DNA of 64,000 nt from Coccinella septempunctata. Lineage: Eukaryota > Arthropoda > Insecta > Coleoptera > Coccinellidae. Of the stretch, positions 30,718 through 43,507 are shown in pieces (position 1 is the stretch's first letter; the number at the start of each line of letters is the position of its first letter). The notes under the pieces were generated by a model. That model worked only from the letters and a program-made list of their open reading frames with translations. It made no database searches and had not been told where the DNA came from. The translations under genes were made by a program, and so were the position numbers. The DNA is taken from assembly GCF_907165205.1 (NCBI RefSeq), contig NC_058195.1, positions 31,950,936 to 32,014,935 of the forward strand. The letters are read 5' to 3'.

Positions 30718-31578
30718 CATTTCTAGAAAGGTTCTTTTTCTATAGTTCTTCTCTCTTTCTAAAATTTGGATGTTATTGAAATTCATCATGTGCTGGTTGT
30801 CATGACAGTGTTGAGCCAGAGCACAGCCCTTTCCAGGATGTTTGATGTCACTTTTATGTTGTGCCATTCGTTTTTTAATTTGTTGCGACGTTTGCCCTAT
30901 ATATGATAGATGGCACTGAGCACAAGGAACCTTATAGACTACATTAGATGTTTTCTCTATGCTGAATTTATCTTTCGTATGCGAGAACATAATGCTTATT
31001 TTAAACTCATTTTTTACCGCAATCTTTATTTTGTCACTTTTGAACAGTTTTATTATCGAGTTGGTTACTTGAGGGATGAGTGGGAACGCTACAAAAATTA
31101 ATTTTCTTTCTTCTTCATCAGTGGTGGTCTCCAAAGTCTCATCCGGCATACCATTCCGGATAAGCCTGTCTCTATTGCTAGGTGTTATGTGTGCTTCTGA
31201 ATGGACCCTTGTGAATTCACCTGCTTCATCGAGCAAGTCTTCTTGAGCGGCGATCTCACCTTCATGTGTTGCAATCTGTTGTGTTTCTTCTAAAGATGCC
31301 AACTCTCCAGTCCCACCCGGCATGCCATTCCGAGTGGGACTATCGTCCCTTTGCTGTGTCCTTACTCTGTCCGCCTCTACATCTGAGACCTCCCTGGACT
31401 CACCCAGCATACCATTCTGGATGAGACCTTCCTGCATGTCTGTTGTGTGTTGGTTTGGAGTACTAAAAATCAGTTTGCTTGTTAAGCATCTAGAGAACCG
31501 TTGTTTAGCATCAGTGTGTTCAGTTTATTTAGATTATCTTCAATAAAGGAGGTGTGTGAGATTTTGCTGATGCTGATG
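30718..31578 (-). pseudogene. PLE-C RT C-terminal and GIY-YIG coding fragment
   Basis: The sequence follows the Penelope order: a thumb-end piece KISHTSFIEDNLNKLNTLML near 31570-31500, a frameshift, then LTSKLIFSTPNQ and an unusual linker. The linker has three repeats of a NGMPG/NGMLG-type motif between 31437 and 31130. The GIY-YIG domain (VVYKVPCAQC, SYIGQTSQQIKKRMAQHKS, KRTFLEM) ends at 30718, where the LTR element interrupts it. The polymerase core is absent. The upstream end is a fold-back joint with its own 3' UTR. Confidence 0.8.
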
Positions 31579-31815
31579 CAAGTTATTTCAAGACCAACAG
31601 GTCATGCTTATTAGAGGTCTTTTCTCTCTCAAAATTCGGTGGGTACTGCTGCTGTGTGTTTTTGTTGTATTTATCTATATACATGTTATTGTAGAGTCCT
31701 GAAGAAGGCCAGCGACTGCGGCCGAAACGTAGACGAAGAATAAAAAAAGGAGAGTAAAATCTAGCCTTTCACTGAACATCTCCCCGTCATACCCCTTACC
31801 AATATATACATTAGA
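31576..31815 (+). repeat. inverted copy of the PLE-C 3' end
   Basis: Matches 24090-24326 in the plus orientation and ends at the same acatta. It is joined tail to body with the minus-strand PLE-C fragment. A 25-bp piece of PLE-A junction sequence (31816-31840) follows. Confidence 0.8.
31686..31743 (+). ncRNA. hammerhead ribozyme motif, family C copy 3
   Basis: Same core as at 24199; one substitution outside the core (gacgaaga). Confidence 0.75.
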
Positions 31816-31838
31816 TTAGAAAATACGGCAATACTACT

Positions 31839-31840
<2 letters not shown>

Positions 31841-31880
<40 letters not shown>
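31841..31880. repeat. (TA)n tract
   Basis: Alternating TA with one tg interruption, between the PLE-C end and element X copy I. Confidence 0.95.
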
Positions 31881-31947
31881 GTTATAAAGTGTTAATACCA
31901 CCTCCAAAATAGTAACTCGTTTAACGCTCTCACCTCATATATATCGC

Positions 31948-31973
31948 TGTCACCTCCGAAATCGGAGGTGACA
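31948..31973. repeat. perfect 12-bp-arm palindrome near the end of element X
   Basis: tgtcacctccga, two bases, then its exact reverse complement. It is kept in the copies at 39715-39740 and 38922-38947, so it may be a functional end motif. Confidence 0.8.
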
Positions 31974-33804
31974 ACGTTTTGCCTTGTTTTTTAGCTTGTT
32001 AGATTCAGAAGGCTTCAGGGACCAACATATCAAAAAATCGTTTTGAGGTCACAACGCACCCCCTTTATGTACTGAACAATCTTTTAGTTCGAGTGTATAT
32101 CACTGGCGCTAGTGTGCTGAGCTGTATATCGAAGAATTGCTCTGGAAGACTCTTTGCTCGTTACCACCTCCGAAAATGGCAACATTGTACTGTGCAAGCA
32201 GATGTAGACAGGCGGAATATCAGTATACCGAGGAATTAAGTAAAGAGAGGCGCAGCGCGTTTTCTCCTCCATTATTGCAAGCCAGGCGGCATATCTCATC
32301 GATTTTTTATCGCATTCCTTTGTAGGGGAAAGAATCACGTGAAAGAGAACCAATCTTGGCTCTCTCGAATGGAATTATGACTGTTTATATTTCATCGTGC
32401 GTATATCTATGCATCCGTTGAACTTCTTTCATCTCAAGCTAACACTATAATTCTGAATTTGGCGAACTATTTCATTACCTATCTGAAAACGAATCGATTT
32501 GAGTCTTGTCCATAATGATATTTCTTCTCTCTATGGAAATGATCCATATAGATAATACTACCTATTAGTATAACGAATAATCAGTATTGTTACATTGCAT
32601 ATAATAAAATAACCTGTTCAGAGAAAAACATTTTTTAGATAAGAAAATTCAGATGTTAATGGTGATGAATATTCAAGGACAATGTGCCAATCCGAAAATT
32701 TTCATTTCAGAATCAGGAGAAAAAAATGCTACAAATTTCACAATACCACAGAAATGAACAACGTCGGCTAAACCGAATGTTGGACATTGTGTTTTTTCAA
32801 ATGGAACGCTCTTTATATTTTTCTTGAATCAGATTTCTCAATGATTTTGAGGAATCCTTTGCTCAGAAACATCTCTTTTATTATCGATTATGTTTAAATA
32901 TTGGATTTTCCCGAAAATTTGAAGAGCTTGTACCATCTCTCTGGTTTAAATATTTCAGTGATGTATCATAAAGAAAATTACCAATTATATCGAAACAAGT
33001 AAGATTTTATGAAGAATTCGCCAAAACAGATTTGCATTTTTCGATAGATCATACAGGGTGTAAGGGAAAAAATAAACAATATTGAAGTCTTTGGAAGGCC
33101 TCGAGTCAACATATTTTGAAATTGCAACTATATTTTTGTCAAGATATAATGAATCCTCAAAATGAAGTTAATAATATAGATACATACTCGGATACATATG
33201 ATTGAGATACAGATGATTGATTAACTTCTACTATCTAAAATAAAAAGGTACATAGATAAAATATAGCTATATACAGGATATCTGTAAACAAATGCGAAGG
33301 AATAAGGGAGATGATTCCTTAATGAAAATAAGCGGGGGTATTTCCTGTAAATTTTCCAAATCGACAGCCCTTCCAAGATACAGCCTTTGGAAGGCGATGA
33401 CGAGTTTACAGTTTTTAATTTTTTTCTACAGGTTCTAAAAAACACTGAGTCATAAAACTATACATATTATGAAGCACTGAGTAGATTGTTACCAGTTTCA
33501 ACTTCGGCAAGCTCGTAGTTTAGGCGGTAAATTGCTATCGATTTTTTCAATGTGTCTCTCCCTTAAATTCAAAAATTTCTGTGAAAATGTTGAAATTTGA
33601 GTTATTATGCTATTGTCATAGAAGTATACGAAACTAGCAGGTCGGGGGATCCAAGATTTCGGGCCGATTCACCTTAAAAAAACATAATAAAATGAATTTC
33701 GTGAATACCTACCGAGGCTGAAAACCACTATTCTCCGCTATAAAAAATTTGTATTATTCCAATAATATACCGACTTAATGAATGCTACGTTGCTATTACT
33801 ATAA

Positions 33805-33926
33805 GGCCCGGTTGTTCAGTTCAGGATGAGGCCGAGATTTAAAATGATCCTAGATCATCTTACAGAACTGAACTGAAATGTCAAAATCAATCTAGGATAA
33901 ACTTTAATCCCGAACTGAACAACTGC
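33805..33926. mobile_element. MITE nested in element X copy I
   Basis: About 122 bp with inverted ends ggcccggttgttcagttc and gaactgaacaact, flanked by ta-rich sequence. The copy at 42841-42966 keeps both full ends (gggcc). Confidence 0.75.
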
Positions 33927-34908
33927 TATACATGTAGAGTTTCGGATTTTGCGAGAATCTACTACTTTTTCTTCAAAACAACAACTACGCTGGAGGAAAT
34001 GTGATTGACTGTTAGCGACGCGGAATATCAACCATCTAAATTCTGTAGTCCATACAAATTTTTTTGAACTCTCATCATACTATATAGCAGTCGGATACTG
34101 AAATCCGTCATTTGTCAAAATGAGTTGTAAGTTCATAGACTGACCAACATTTTCGAAAGCTATTGATCTATTAATTAAATCGTTCTATAATTGGTCCTAA
34201 ATTGACAGTAGTATTGTGAAAAACGATATGCAGCGGATTATCTAAACACGAAATAAATTCTGAAATGTTTCGGATCATAAGGTTAATTGAATAAGTATCT
34301 TGTTCGTATCATTTGTTCAACTTCATTATTCTAAATATTCTTCAATGAATGAAAATATAATATCAACACACATAATTTTTTGATTTATTCGTCATCAAAT
34401 CATTAAATAAATCGTTTCTCGAAAAGTTTCGAGTCTTGGGGCAAATATAATATTGAATTATTTACATCATTATTTGTCGAACTTCAAAGTTCTGAATGAA
34501 TTAAAATCTAAACTTGACAATATACGAGACAGTTTTCGCAAGAGTTTCAATGAAATCTGAAAATTTTCATCATTCTGGAGCATTCTGGACATCAATAATT
34601 CTCGAATCATCCATGGCATAAATTCAATTTTATCCAATATAACACGCAAAACGAAATGTTACTCGAACTCATCTTGAGCAATTCGTTCCTAAAAAGCTCG
34701 AATCAGGTAGAAAAGTTTGAACCCTTCGTATCAGCATTAACACGTGTTTTGCAGTAAAGAGATGCCGATTTCATTTTCAACGGGCAATGTAACCAGGGTC
34801 GGGGGGATGAACCAGAGTCTCTGGATGAACGTTTCTCACAACAAGAAGAATTTGAATTTTCATATGAGGGTGAGGGCATTTGTTTCAAAATTTTCAGAGT
34901 ACAAGGAG

Positions 34909-37060
34909 TATACAGGGTGTTTCACGAGTAAACAGACAAATGAAAACCGTGAATAGAGGGCATTGCGCTGAGTTCAAAATCACCCCATATACAGGGTGTC
35001 CCAAAACTAGTGAATCAAACGTCACACCACGATAGAGTAAACCAAATATTATCGAATGACACCAACATTAGTTCAACGAAAACGTACCGTTTCCAAAATA
35101 ATCAGAATTTTATTAAAATACCTAAAGTTTCCGATTTTCGAACTATTTTTCTTAATAACAGGGCCAGTTTGTGAAGAAGGATATCGATTTTAAATTATAT
35201 TGAACTAAGATTATTGTTTTATCTCCCCTAATTGAAATTATTTTAAGTAGTTAATCGATAACCATAACCTAAGTCTCGACCTAAGTTGATGTTAATTGAA
35301 ACAATTGTTTTTTCTACATGATTTTTAATACTCAGATTAAACAGGGGTGATAATATGGGAGAAAAACGCTATCGGCAACTTTAGGTTAGGTTTCCTCAGA
35401 AACCGTACATTTTCGCTCAACTAATGTTGTTGTCATTCGATAGTATTTGATCTACTCTATCGTGGTGTGACGTTTGTTTCGATAGTTTTGGGGCACCCTA
35501 TATATAGGTTTCTTCAGTGTTTTTTGAAATTTCTCGAATTTCCGTTCGGCTATAACTCCTGAAATTCTCTATCAAGTCGACTGAAAATTTATATTTAGCC
35601 TTGAGTTGTTAATTACATTGAAACAGAGCATTTAAATTCGATAAAAATCAGGACCGGGCTCAGTGAGGCTTTACTTAACTTCAAACTCATAAAAACACCG
35701 TGTATGTAGTTTTTTAATAATAATTTAAACTTTTTTGTTATTTGCATTATTATTGTCTCAAAATGAATTGATTTTTGGGTTGCCCCACCTGTTGATCATG
35801 TTCTAGAAAAAATTGTTTTGGTCAGACGCCTCTAAGGAAGTGAGGACTTCATGAAAAATAGAAATTCTTCAAAATAGTCATTCACAATGATGAAATGTTT
35901 CAAAATTGATAATGCACAAATATGGATGGAAGAACTACGCTATCTTGAAACTAAATATTAAAACTTGATCTTCAGAATTAATCTATTTTTCTATGGACAA
36001 CTAGTTGTGTGAATGAAAACAAAGAAAGAAATCGCGGGGTGTCAGATCTGGAGATCTAGCAGTCCAATGTTGGGGTCCTACCCTTCAAATGAAATGACCT
36101 GAAATACTGATAAATACTTTTGCTGGTGCATGAATATCATCAATGTTTCAATAACAAATTGTAATAAGACCAGACCAATCCATAGATTTCCATAGATCCA
36201 ATAATGAATATAACGGAATAAGTGAAGAATTCGAAAGTGCATTTATCATACTTATTCGAAGTGCCAATCATTACCTTCACTAAAAGACCAAATGAGGTGA
36301 AAATCAATTCGAAAAATTACTTCAGGTCCACGTTGTCCATAAAAAGCGATTCATTCGGAAGATATCAAGTTATAATTATTATTTTCATGATAGCGTAGTT
36401 TTTTATTGCTATTTTTGTTCATTATCAATAATAAAGCTTATTATCACTGTGAATGATTTATCTGAATAACCAGATATGCTAAAATATCAAAAACGAAAAA
36501 ATTCAGTTGCACATTTCCAATTCCATTTTTAGATTTCCACATCTGATTGGCGATCATATTCATACCATTAATTATTGTGAAGTAAAAGTCAATATGCAGC
36601 GCTGTTTTTTCTAGTGGCATTTCACCACCAAATAATTATTCATTAAAAATTATCCACTTATAAAGCATACCAAAATTTCATTGATTTTGAGAAAATCTAT
36701 GCAGATACCTGAAAAATTCAAAATTATGACGACAAAAACTACAAACAGAGTGTTTTGCATGAGTTTAAGTTTGAATATGGCCTCAATGAGTCCGGTCCTG
36801 TGTTCGTCAACTTTTAATGTTCTGTTTTATTGAAACTTACAAGCTTACGTGGATAATGAGTTTTTAGCCGAATACAACTGAATTATTTGGAGTTATAGCT
36901 GAACGAAAATTCGGGAAATTTGAATAAACTCCTCTGTATATCGGAAACGGAATGCACAAGACACACATATGAGGTGTTTTTGAACTCAGCTCAATGCCCT
37001 CTATTCACGGTTTTCGTTTGTCCGTTTACTTGTGAAACAACCTGTGTACTGAAAAATCGC
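34909..37060. repeat. old fold-back element with long degenerate inverted arms
   Basis: Left and right arms match in reverse complement over several stretches: acagggtgtttcac...gagggcattg, the cggctataactcc segment, a gaaacagag...ggaccgg segment and aactacgctatc...tatggacaac. The centre is near 36170. Similarity is clearly eroded. The interior holds a mariner-like transposase relic. Copies: 43508-45770, 49251-51513 and 62098 to the window end. Confidence 0.7.
34988..35503. mobile_element. TIR element (about 515 bp) nested in the fold-back left arm
   Basis: Ends are about 105-bp inverted repeats beginning tatacagggtgtcccaaaac, with the other end reading ttttggggcaccctata. It sits in the left arm only, so it is younger than the fold-back. 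Copies at 43584-44133 and 50888-51437; a partial one is at the window end (from about 63700). Confidence 0.75.
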
Positions 37061-38581
37061 AAAAGACACCTCGAGCAATTAAGAAATGCCTATAAATCGA
37101 GGAGTTTCTTTTGATCCGCTATGATGGAAAATGTCAATATCCAGATATTATTATTATTTATATAATAATATCTCGAAAACCAGGGCACTTTTACCAAACG
37201 TAAAATATATTTATCTGAACCGCCAAAGAGTCCTCTACGCCCAGGATCCATATTATCCATTCATTACGCCACACCCTGTATAATTATTATCATTATATCA
37301 ATGTATTGAAAATAAACAGACATGAATACGAGCCAGTTGTTTTGTGAGGTGAAGCCCCTCTTGCTTCAAACATCTTTTAATTATTTTGACTACTATTCAC
37401 GCAAGATGATTTTTGTTGAAGAATTCAACATTCTTGTAATTATTCGTTCATTTCTTCAAGAGATACCCATTCCCCACCACCTTTGATTATTCAACTCAAT
37501 GCTAACACTGCATCAAATGCATTTCATCTTCGGGTTGATTTTTTTGAATTCTACAACTGATGTAACGTCTTCAACCTCCAGCCAAAGAAGATAAACAACA
37601 GTAATTCTCCTCAAGCTACTGATCACTTGTATTTTCCATATAAATAAATAGATTTGGTATGTCTTCAATCAGTTTGTATAAACGTCAATTATGTTCGTTA
37701 CATATTTTCGACTCAATATTTTCCGAAGTGATTTGACATTGTGATGAAATACGTAATTACTGAGAGACTCACGTAGAACGGACTACGTAGCACTGATTTA
37801 AAACTCAAGAATGTTTCGACAAGCGTCTTAACCCAACATTTTCGTAACATACAGAGTGAAAGGTATCCAATTTCCATGGCCAATCCAGTGCTAAAATGAA
37901 AGTGAATGAAGTATAGAAGCTGAAAGTAAAACGTATATCTTTATTGATTCATTCAGGAAAAACATTTATATGAAGTTCCTAATGTCGTGAATATAATGCC
38001 CAGAAATTAGAGTACTATTTCATACCAGAACAAATTCGGTAAAATTGTCTTTCGAATTAATCCTATATGTCACGAAAAATTTCATTTTCATGCATCATTC
38101 ATTTTGGGACCTATATGGTATTAAACTCCCTTATCGGACGAAGTATCGTAGACATAAGCATATTTATTCAAAACTGTCCAAATTCATTTACACCGAGATC
38201 ACGAACCTTATCAATCAATTATCAGCGTATGAAGTTTATTAATATTATCTAGTATCGTTCTCGAACTATTTACAGGTTTCAATATGTGTGAATGAATCGG
38301 AAGAGCAGCTGTATTCTATATATGAGTAGAATTCGAGCTGTCTTACTTTCTGTCCTCCTGAAATCTGGCAACACTACTAATAAGAAATATATGCGGAGGT
38401 AGTAAGGTCTGATTCGTTTGAAGAAAAATTTTTCGATAAAAATCTTTTCCCCTCTTTAGGTACCCCTGCTATTTACCTTCCCCTCTACATATATAAACAA
38501 AAATTATTCCAATTATATAACTCCTTCACCCGGAGGTCAGGTCGCCCAATGAACTTAACGGAGGTAACAACGCACTACGGG

Positions 38582-38584
<3 letters not shown>

Positions 38585-38619
<35 letters not shown>
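38585..38619. repeat. (TA)n tract
   Basis: Alternating TA at the right end of element X copy I. Confidence 0.95.
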
Positions 38620-38622
<3 letters not shown>

Positions 38623-38851
38623 TTGCCAACATAACAATACTTCCACTGGTAATCACGACAAGTGGCCTGATTGAGGTTCATCTCATGGAAAACACGACTA
38701 GGCTCGGGCTTGAAGAGAAATTGATCGAAGATGCGCAAAAGGAGGTGATTCTGTGGACCACCAGGATTGTTCGAAGATTCTTGATGAGCGAATGAGAAAT
38801 GTCTTGTTCTTAAAGAACCGGCATCATCATGGCCAAACCCTATAAAGGTGA

Positions 38852-38859
<8 letters not shown>
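38620..38859. other. orphan 240-bp segment between (TA)n tracts
   Basis: Unlike anything else in the window. It ends in an A10 run, so it may be a small retroposed piece (plus strand) inserted in TA repeats. The minus frame across it is interrupted by the tracts and is not convincing. Confidence 0.4.
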
Positions 38860-39121
<262 letters not shown>

Positions 39122-39205
39122 ATGGAATGGTAACTCCCAGAATTTTATATGGAAAAGTTTAAGGGGTATGGGGATTGATTAGTATGTATTAGATCACTCT
39201 TCTTT

Positions 39206-39261
39206 ATTTCATAAAGTCAACGTTTCGACCACAATGCGGGTCTTCTTCAGGACTCTAAAAT
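39206..39261 (-). ncRNA. hammerhead ribozyme motif, family B copy 1
   Basis: Minus strand: AGTC, CTGAAGA, extra A, GACC/GGTC stem II, GAAA, self-complementary ACGT stem III, cut after T, GACT; outer stem ATTT/AAAT. Confidence 0.75.
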
Positions 39262-39385
39262 CACAAAACAGTTAAGACACATGGTTACATCGAACACGTT
39301 TAAAACCTACCGAAATACAGAGATCCCTTCGATATGAAGGATGATGTACCAACCAATATTCAAGAGTCAGCAGCCGTGACAGTAC

Positions 39386-39440
39386 ATGAAGAAGACCCGC
39401 ATTGTGGTCGAAACGTTGACTTTATGAAATAAAGAAGAGT
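39386..39440 (+). pseudogene. broken hammerhead motif, family B
   Basis: The fold-back joint lies in the core: the first C of CTGAAGA and the 5' strand of stem I are lost, while stem II, GAAAC and the 3' strand remain. It should not cleave in cis. Confidence 0.7.
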
Positions 39441-39481
39441 GATCTAATACATACTAATCAATCCCCATACCCCTTAAACTT

Positions 39482-39651
<170 letters not shown>

Positions 39652-40516
39652 TAAAGTGTTAATACCACCTCCGAAATAGTAACTCGTTTAACGCTCTCAC
39701 CTCATATATATCGCTGTCACCTCCGAAATCGGAGGTGACAACGTTTTGCCTTGTTTTTTAGCTTGTTAGATTCAGGAGGCTTCAGGGATCAACATATCAA
39801 AAAATCGTTTTGAGGTCACAACGCACCCCGTTTATGTACTGAACAATCTTTTAGTTCGAGTGTATATCACTGGCGCTAGTGTGCTGAGCTGTATATCGAA
39901 GAATTGCTGTGGGGGACTCTTTGCTCGTTAGCACCTCCGAAAATGGCAACGTTGTATTTTCAAAGCAGATGTAGACAGGCGGAATATAAGTATACGGATG
40001 AATTAACTGTAGAGAGGCGCAGCTCGCTATCTCCTCCATAATTGCAATCCAGGCGGCATATCTCAACGATTTTTTATCGCATTTATCTGTAGGGGAAAGA
40101 ATCACGTGAAAGAAAACCAATCTTGGCTCTCTCGAATGGAATTATGACTGTTTATATTCCATCGTGTGTATCTATGCATCCGTTGAACTTCTTTCATCTC
40201 AAGCTAAATATTCAGATGTAAATGGTGATGAATATTCAAGGACAATGAGCCATTCCGAAAATTTTCATTTCAGAATCAAGAGAAAAAATGCTACAAATTT
40301 TACAATATCACAGAAATGAACAACGTCGGCTAAACCGAATATTGGACATTGTTGTGTTATTTCAAATGGAACGCTCTATATATTTTTCTTAAATCGGATT
40401 GCTCAATGATTTTGAGGAATCCTTTGCTCAGAAACATCTGTTTTATTATCGATTATGTTTAATTATTGGATTTTCCCGAAAATTTGAATAGCTTGTACCA
40501 TCTCTCTGGTTTAAAA

Positions 40517-41879
40517 TACTGGAACTAACAATCTGCACTCAACTAGTAGAATACCTTCTAAAAGAAAAGATCCTTTTACCCACACAACATGGTTATGTAA
40601 GAGGTAGATCAACTCAGGCAGCAGTGTTTGAGTTCATTTCAGGAATCCTTAATGCCTTGGAGGATTCTAATATAACAGTGGGTCTAATGCTGGATCTATC
40701 AAAGGAATTCGATACTCTGTCCCACGACCTTATTCTCCATAAACTTTCTGCATATGGCATAAACAAGCTTGACTGGTTTCAATCATATTTAGCAAACCGC
40801 AGGCAGAGAGTGGTGATCTCTCAGAACGGAAAAACAACAGTTTCGGAAGAAGAACTCACAGAGTTCCGCAGGGTAGCATATTGGGCCCTATCATTCTTAT
40901 CATTTTTCTAAATGACCTAAGTACCATATTCGATGAAACCATGGTTAGGACAGTGAATTATGCAGATGACACAAACTTCACTGTATTGGCCAAGCACGAT
41001 TTAGAGTTGAGTTTACCATTTTACACTCAACTCTAACTCTAAATCGTGCTAGCCAGTGGTTTGAAGCAAACGGTTTGTGCATGAATTCTGAAAAAACAAG
41101 TGCCATCCTAATCAGGACAGCTCATTCCGGTCCCCAAGTGCCTACCAGCATTTCACTGTCTAACTCCACATTAGAACTGACCAAATCTTGTCGCTTCCTA
41201 GGCCTCACTATTGAGGTAACCCTTGATTGGGGAGAGCACATTTCCAACCTTTGCAATCAACTGGGTACCATCTGCTACACTTTGGGAGTCCTCAATAAAT
41301 ATCTGGACATAACCTCACTAAGAACAATATACCAGGCAGTGTTTAGGTATGGTATCATGTTCTATGGTAGTTCATACAACCTACATAGAGTGCTGAAAAT
41401 GAAGAAGAGAGCCTTCAGAATGATCTGGAGGATGAGGAGGACGGAATCATGCAGGGGAGTCTTCAGAAGGAATGGTCTTTTGACTGCTCCTGCTGTACAC
41501 ATCCAAGAAAGCCTGATATTTACATTCAAGAACTAGCACTACTTCGAAGAGAAAACAGTAAGTAATTACAATACGAGAACAACTGCACTAAAATATCCAA
41601 GACACAGATTAAGCCTCACTGAAAAGGGACCTGAATATAGATATATTCGTTATTACAATAAGATAGCTCACAAACTAAGAGGAGAATGGACTCTACAACA
41701 GTTCAAGAAATTCATCTTCAAACTCCTACTTGAAATCGAACCCTACAGTGTGGAAGACTTTATGGAACACAGACTATAAAGCAGAAAATGACCCTGTTTC
41801 ACTTCAAGTGTTTAATGTCATGTGTACACTTTACCTGATATAAAGCACATTATCTATTTATTTATTTATTTATTTATTT
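40517..41879 (+). pseudogene. 5'-truncated, decayed jockey-like reverse transcriptase
   Basis: RT blocks lie in several frames: LPTQHGYVRGRSTQAA, MLDLSKEFDTLSHDLILHKL, PQGSILGPII (after a frameshift near 40868) and NYADDTNFTVLAKHD. A 20-bp inverted duplication (40995-41049) adds stops. MCMNSEKTSAILIRTAHSG to the C-terminus is open again, ending near 41777. The 3' end is a ttta repeat (41850-41879). Copy I of element X lacks it, so it inserted after the copies split. Confidence 0.8.
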
Positions 41880-42840
41880 CAATTTTTTAGTGATGTATCA
41901 TAAAGAAAATTACAAATTATATCGAAACAAGTAAGAATTCATGAAGAATTATCCAAAACAGATTTGCATTTTTCGATAGATCATACAGGATGTAAGGGAA
42001 AAAATAAACAAAATTGAAGTCTTTTGAATAATATAGATACATACTCGGATACATATGATTGATTGGTAATTCCCAAAAGCTATGATGAACAGCGGACACT
42101 ATGATGGACGCATGATGAAAGGAGAAAGACAAAATTTAATTTAAGTATTTTCGCATGAAGTTTTATTATTCCAAATAAATGATGATTCTTATAATTAACA
42201 AATCAGGTGCAATTAAAATTTTTGTTTTGGTCTTCGAAAATAACACATATTGATTAAACTTCTACTATCCAAAATGAATAGGTACATAGATAAAATGTAT
42301 CTATATACAGGATATCTGTAAACAAATGCGAAGGACTAAGGGAGATGATTCCTTAATGAAAATAAGCGGGGCTAGTTCCTATAAATTTTTTTCCAAATAG
42401 ACAGCTCTTCCAAGATGCAGCCTTGGAAGGCGATGACGAGTCTACAGTTTTCAATTTTTTTTTACAGGTTCTGAAAAACACTGAGTCATAAAACTATACA
42501 TATTATGAAGCACTGAGTAGATTGGTACCAGTTTCAACTTCGGCAAGCTCGCAGTTTAGGCGGTAACTTGCTATCGATTTTTTTAATGTGTCTCTCCCTT
42601 AAATTCAAAAATTTCTGTGAAAATGTTGAAATTTCAGTTATTATGCTATTGTCATAGAAGTATACGAAACTATCAGGTCGGGGGATCCAAGATTTCGGGC
42701 CGATTCACATGAAAAAGAAAAACATAATAAAATGAATTTCGTGAATACCGAGGCTGAAAACCACTATTCTCCGCTATGAAAATTTAATATTATTCCAATA
42801 ATATACCGAGTTAATTAATGCTACGTTGCTATTACTATAA

Positions 42841-42966
42841 GGCCCGGTTGTTCAGTTCAGGATAAGGCCGAGATTTAAGATGATCCTAGATTAACCTGAC
42901 AGAACTGAACTGAAGTGTCAAAATCAATTTAGGATAAACTTTAATCCCGAACTGAACAACTGGGCC
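42841..42966. mobile_element. MITE copy in element X copy II
   Basis: 126 bp with ends ggcccggttgttcagttc and gaactgaacaactgggcc, flanked by taa/ta. The outer edge of the 9.3-kb palindrome coincides with its first base. Confidence 0.8.
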
Positions 42967-43507
42967 TATTCATGTAGAGTTTCGGATTTTGCGAGAATCT
43001 ACTGCTTTTTCTTCAAAACAACAACTGCGCTGAAGGAAATGTGATTGACTGTTATCTATATCATTTACATCATTATTTGCCGAACTTCAAAGTTCTGAAT
43101 GAATTAAAATCTAAACTTGAAAATATACGAGATAATTTTCGCAAGAATTTCAATGAAATCTGAAAATTTTCATCATTCTGGAGCATTCTGGACATCAATA
43201 ATTCTCGAATCATCCATGGAATAAATTCAATTTTATCCAATATAACACGCAAAACGAAATGTTATTCGAACTCGGCATCTTGAGCAATTCGTTCCTAAAA
43301 AGCCCGAATCAGGTAGAAAATTTTGAACCCTTCATATCAGCGTTAACACGTGTTTTGCAGTAAACAGATGCCGATTTCGTTTTCAACGTCCATGTAACTA
43401 GGGTCGGCGTTGGGTGAAAGGATGAACGGTTCTTACAACAAGAAGAATTTGAATTTTCATATGACGGTGAGGGCATTTGTTTTAAAATTTTCAGAGTACA
43501 AGAAGTA

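Larger units (their letters stand above)
31881..38584 (+). mobile_element. element X copy I: unrecognised (TA)n-bounded repeat of about 6.7 kb
   Basis: Starts gttataaagtgttaatacca and ends ctacgggttcat before (TA)n. The same ends and order recur at 39648-47348 and, inverted, at 47673-52179 and 60518-64000. Both ends contain many acctcc/ggaggt words facing inward and a gctctcacctc word, which suggests poorly conserved inverted ends. There is no convincing coding region; older elements are nested in it (own entries). I do not recognise the family. Confidence 0.65.

Noticed and set aside
38760..38800. Hammerhead-like word (ttgatgag...gagaaatg) in the orphan segment
   Set aside because: The first core C is T, and no stem II or stem I pairing could be built.
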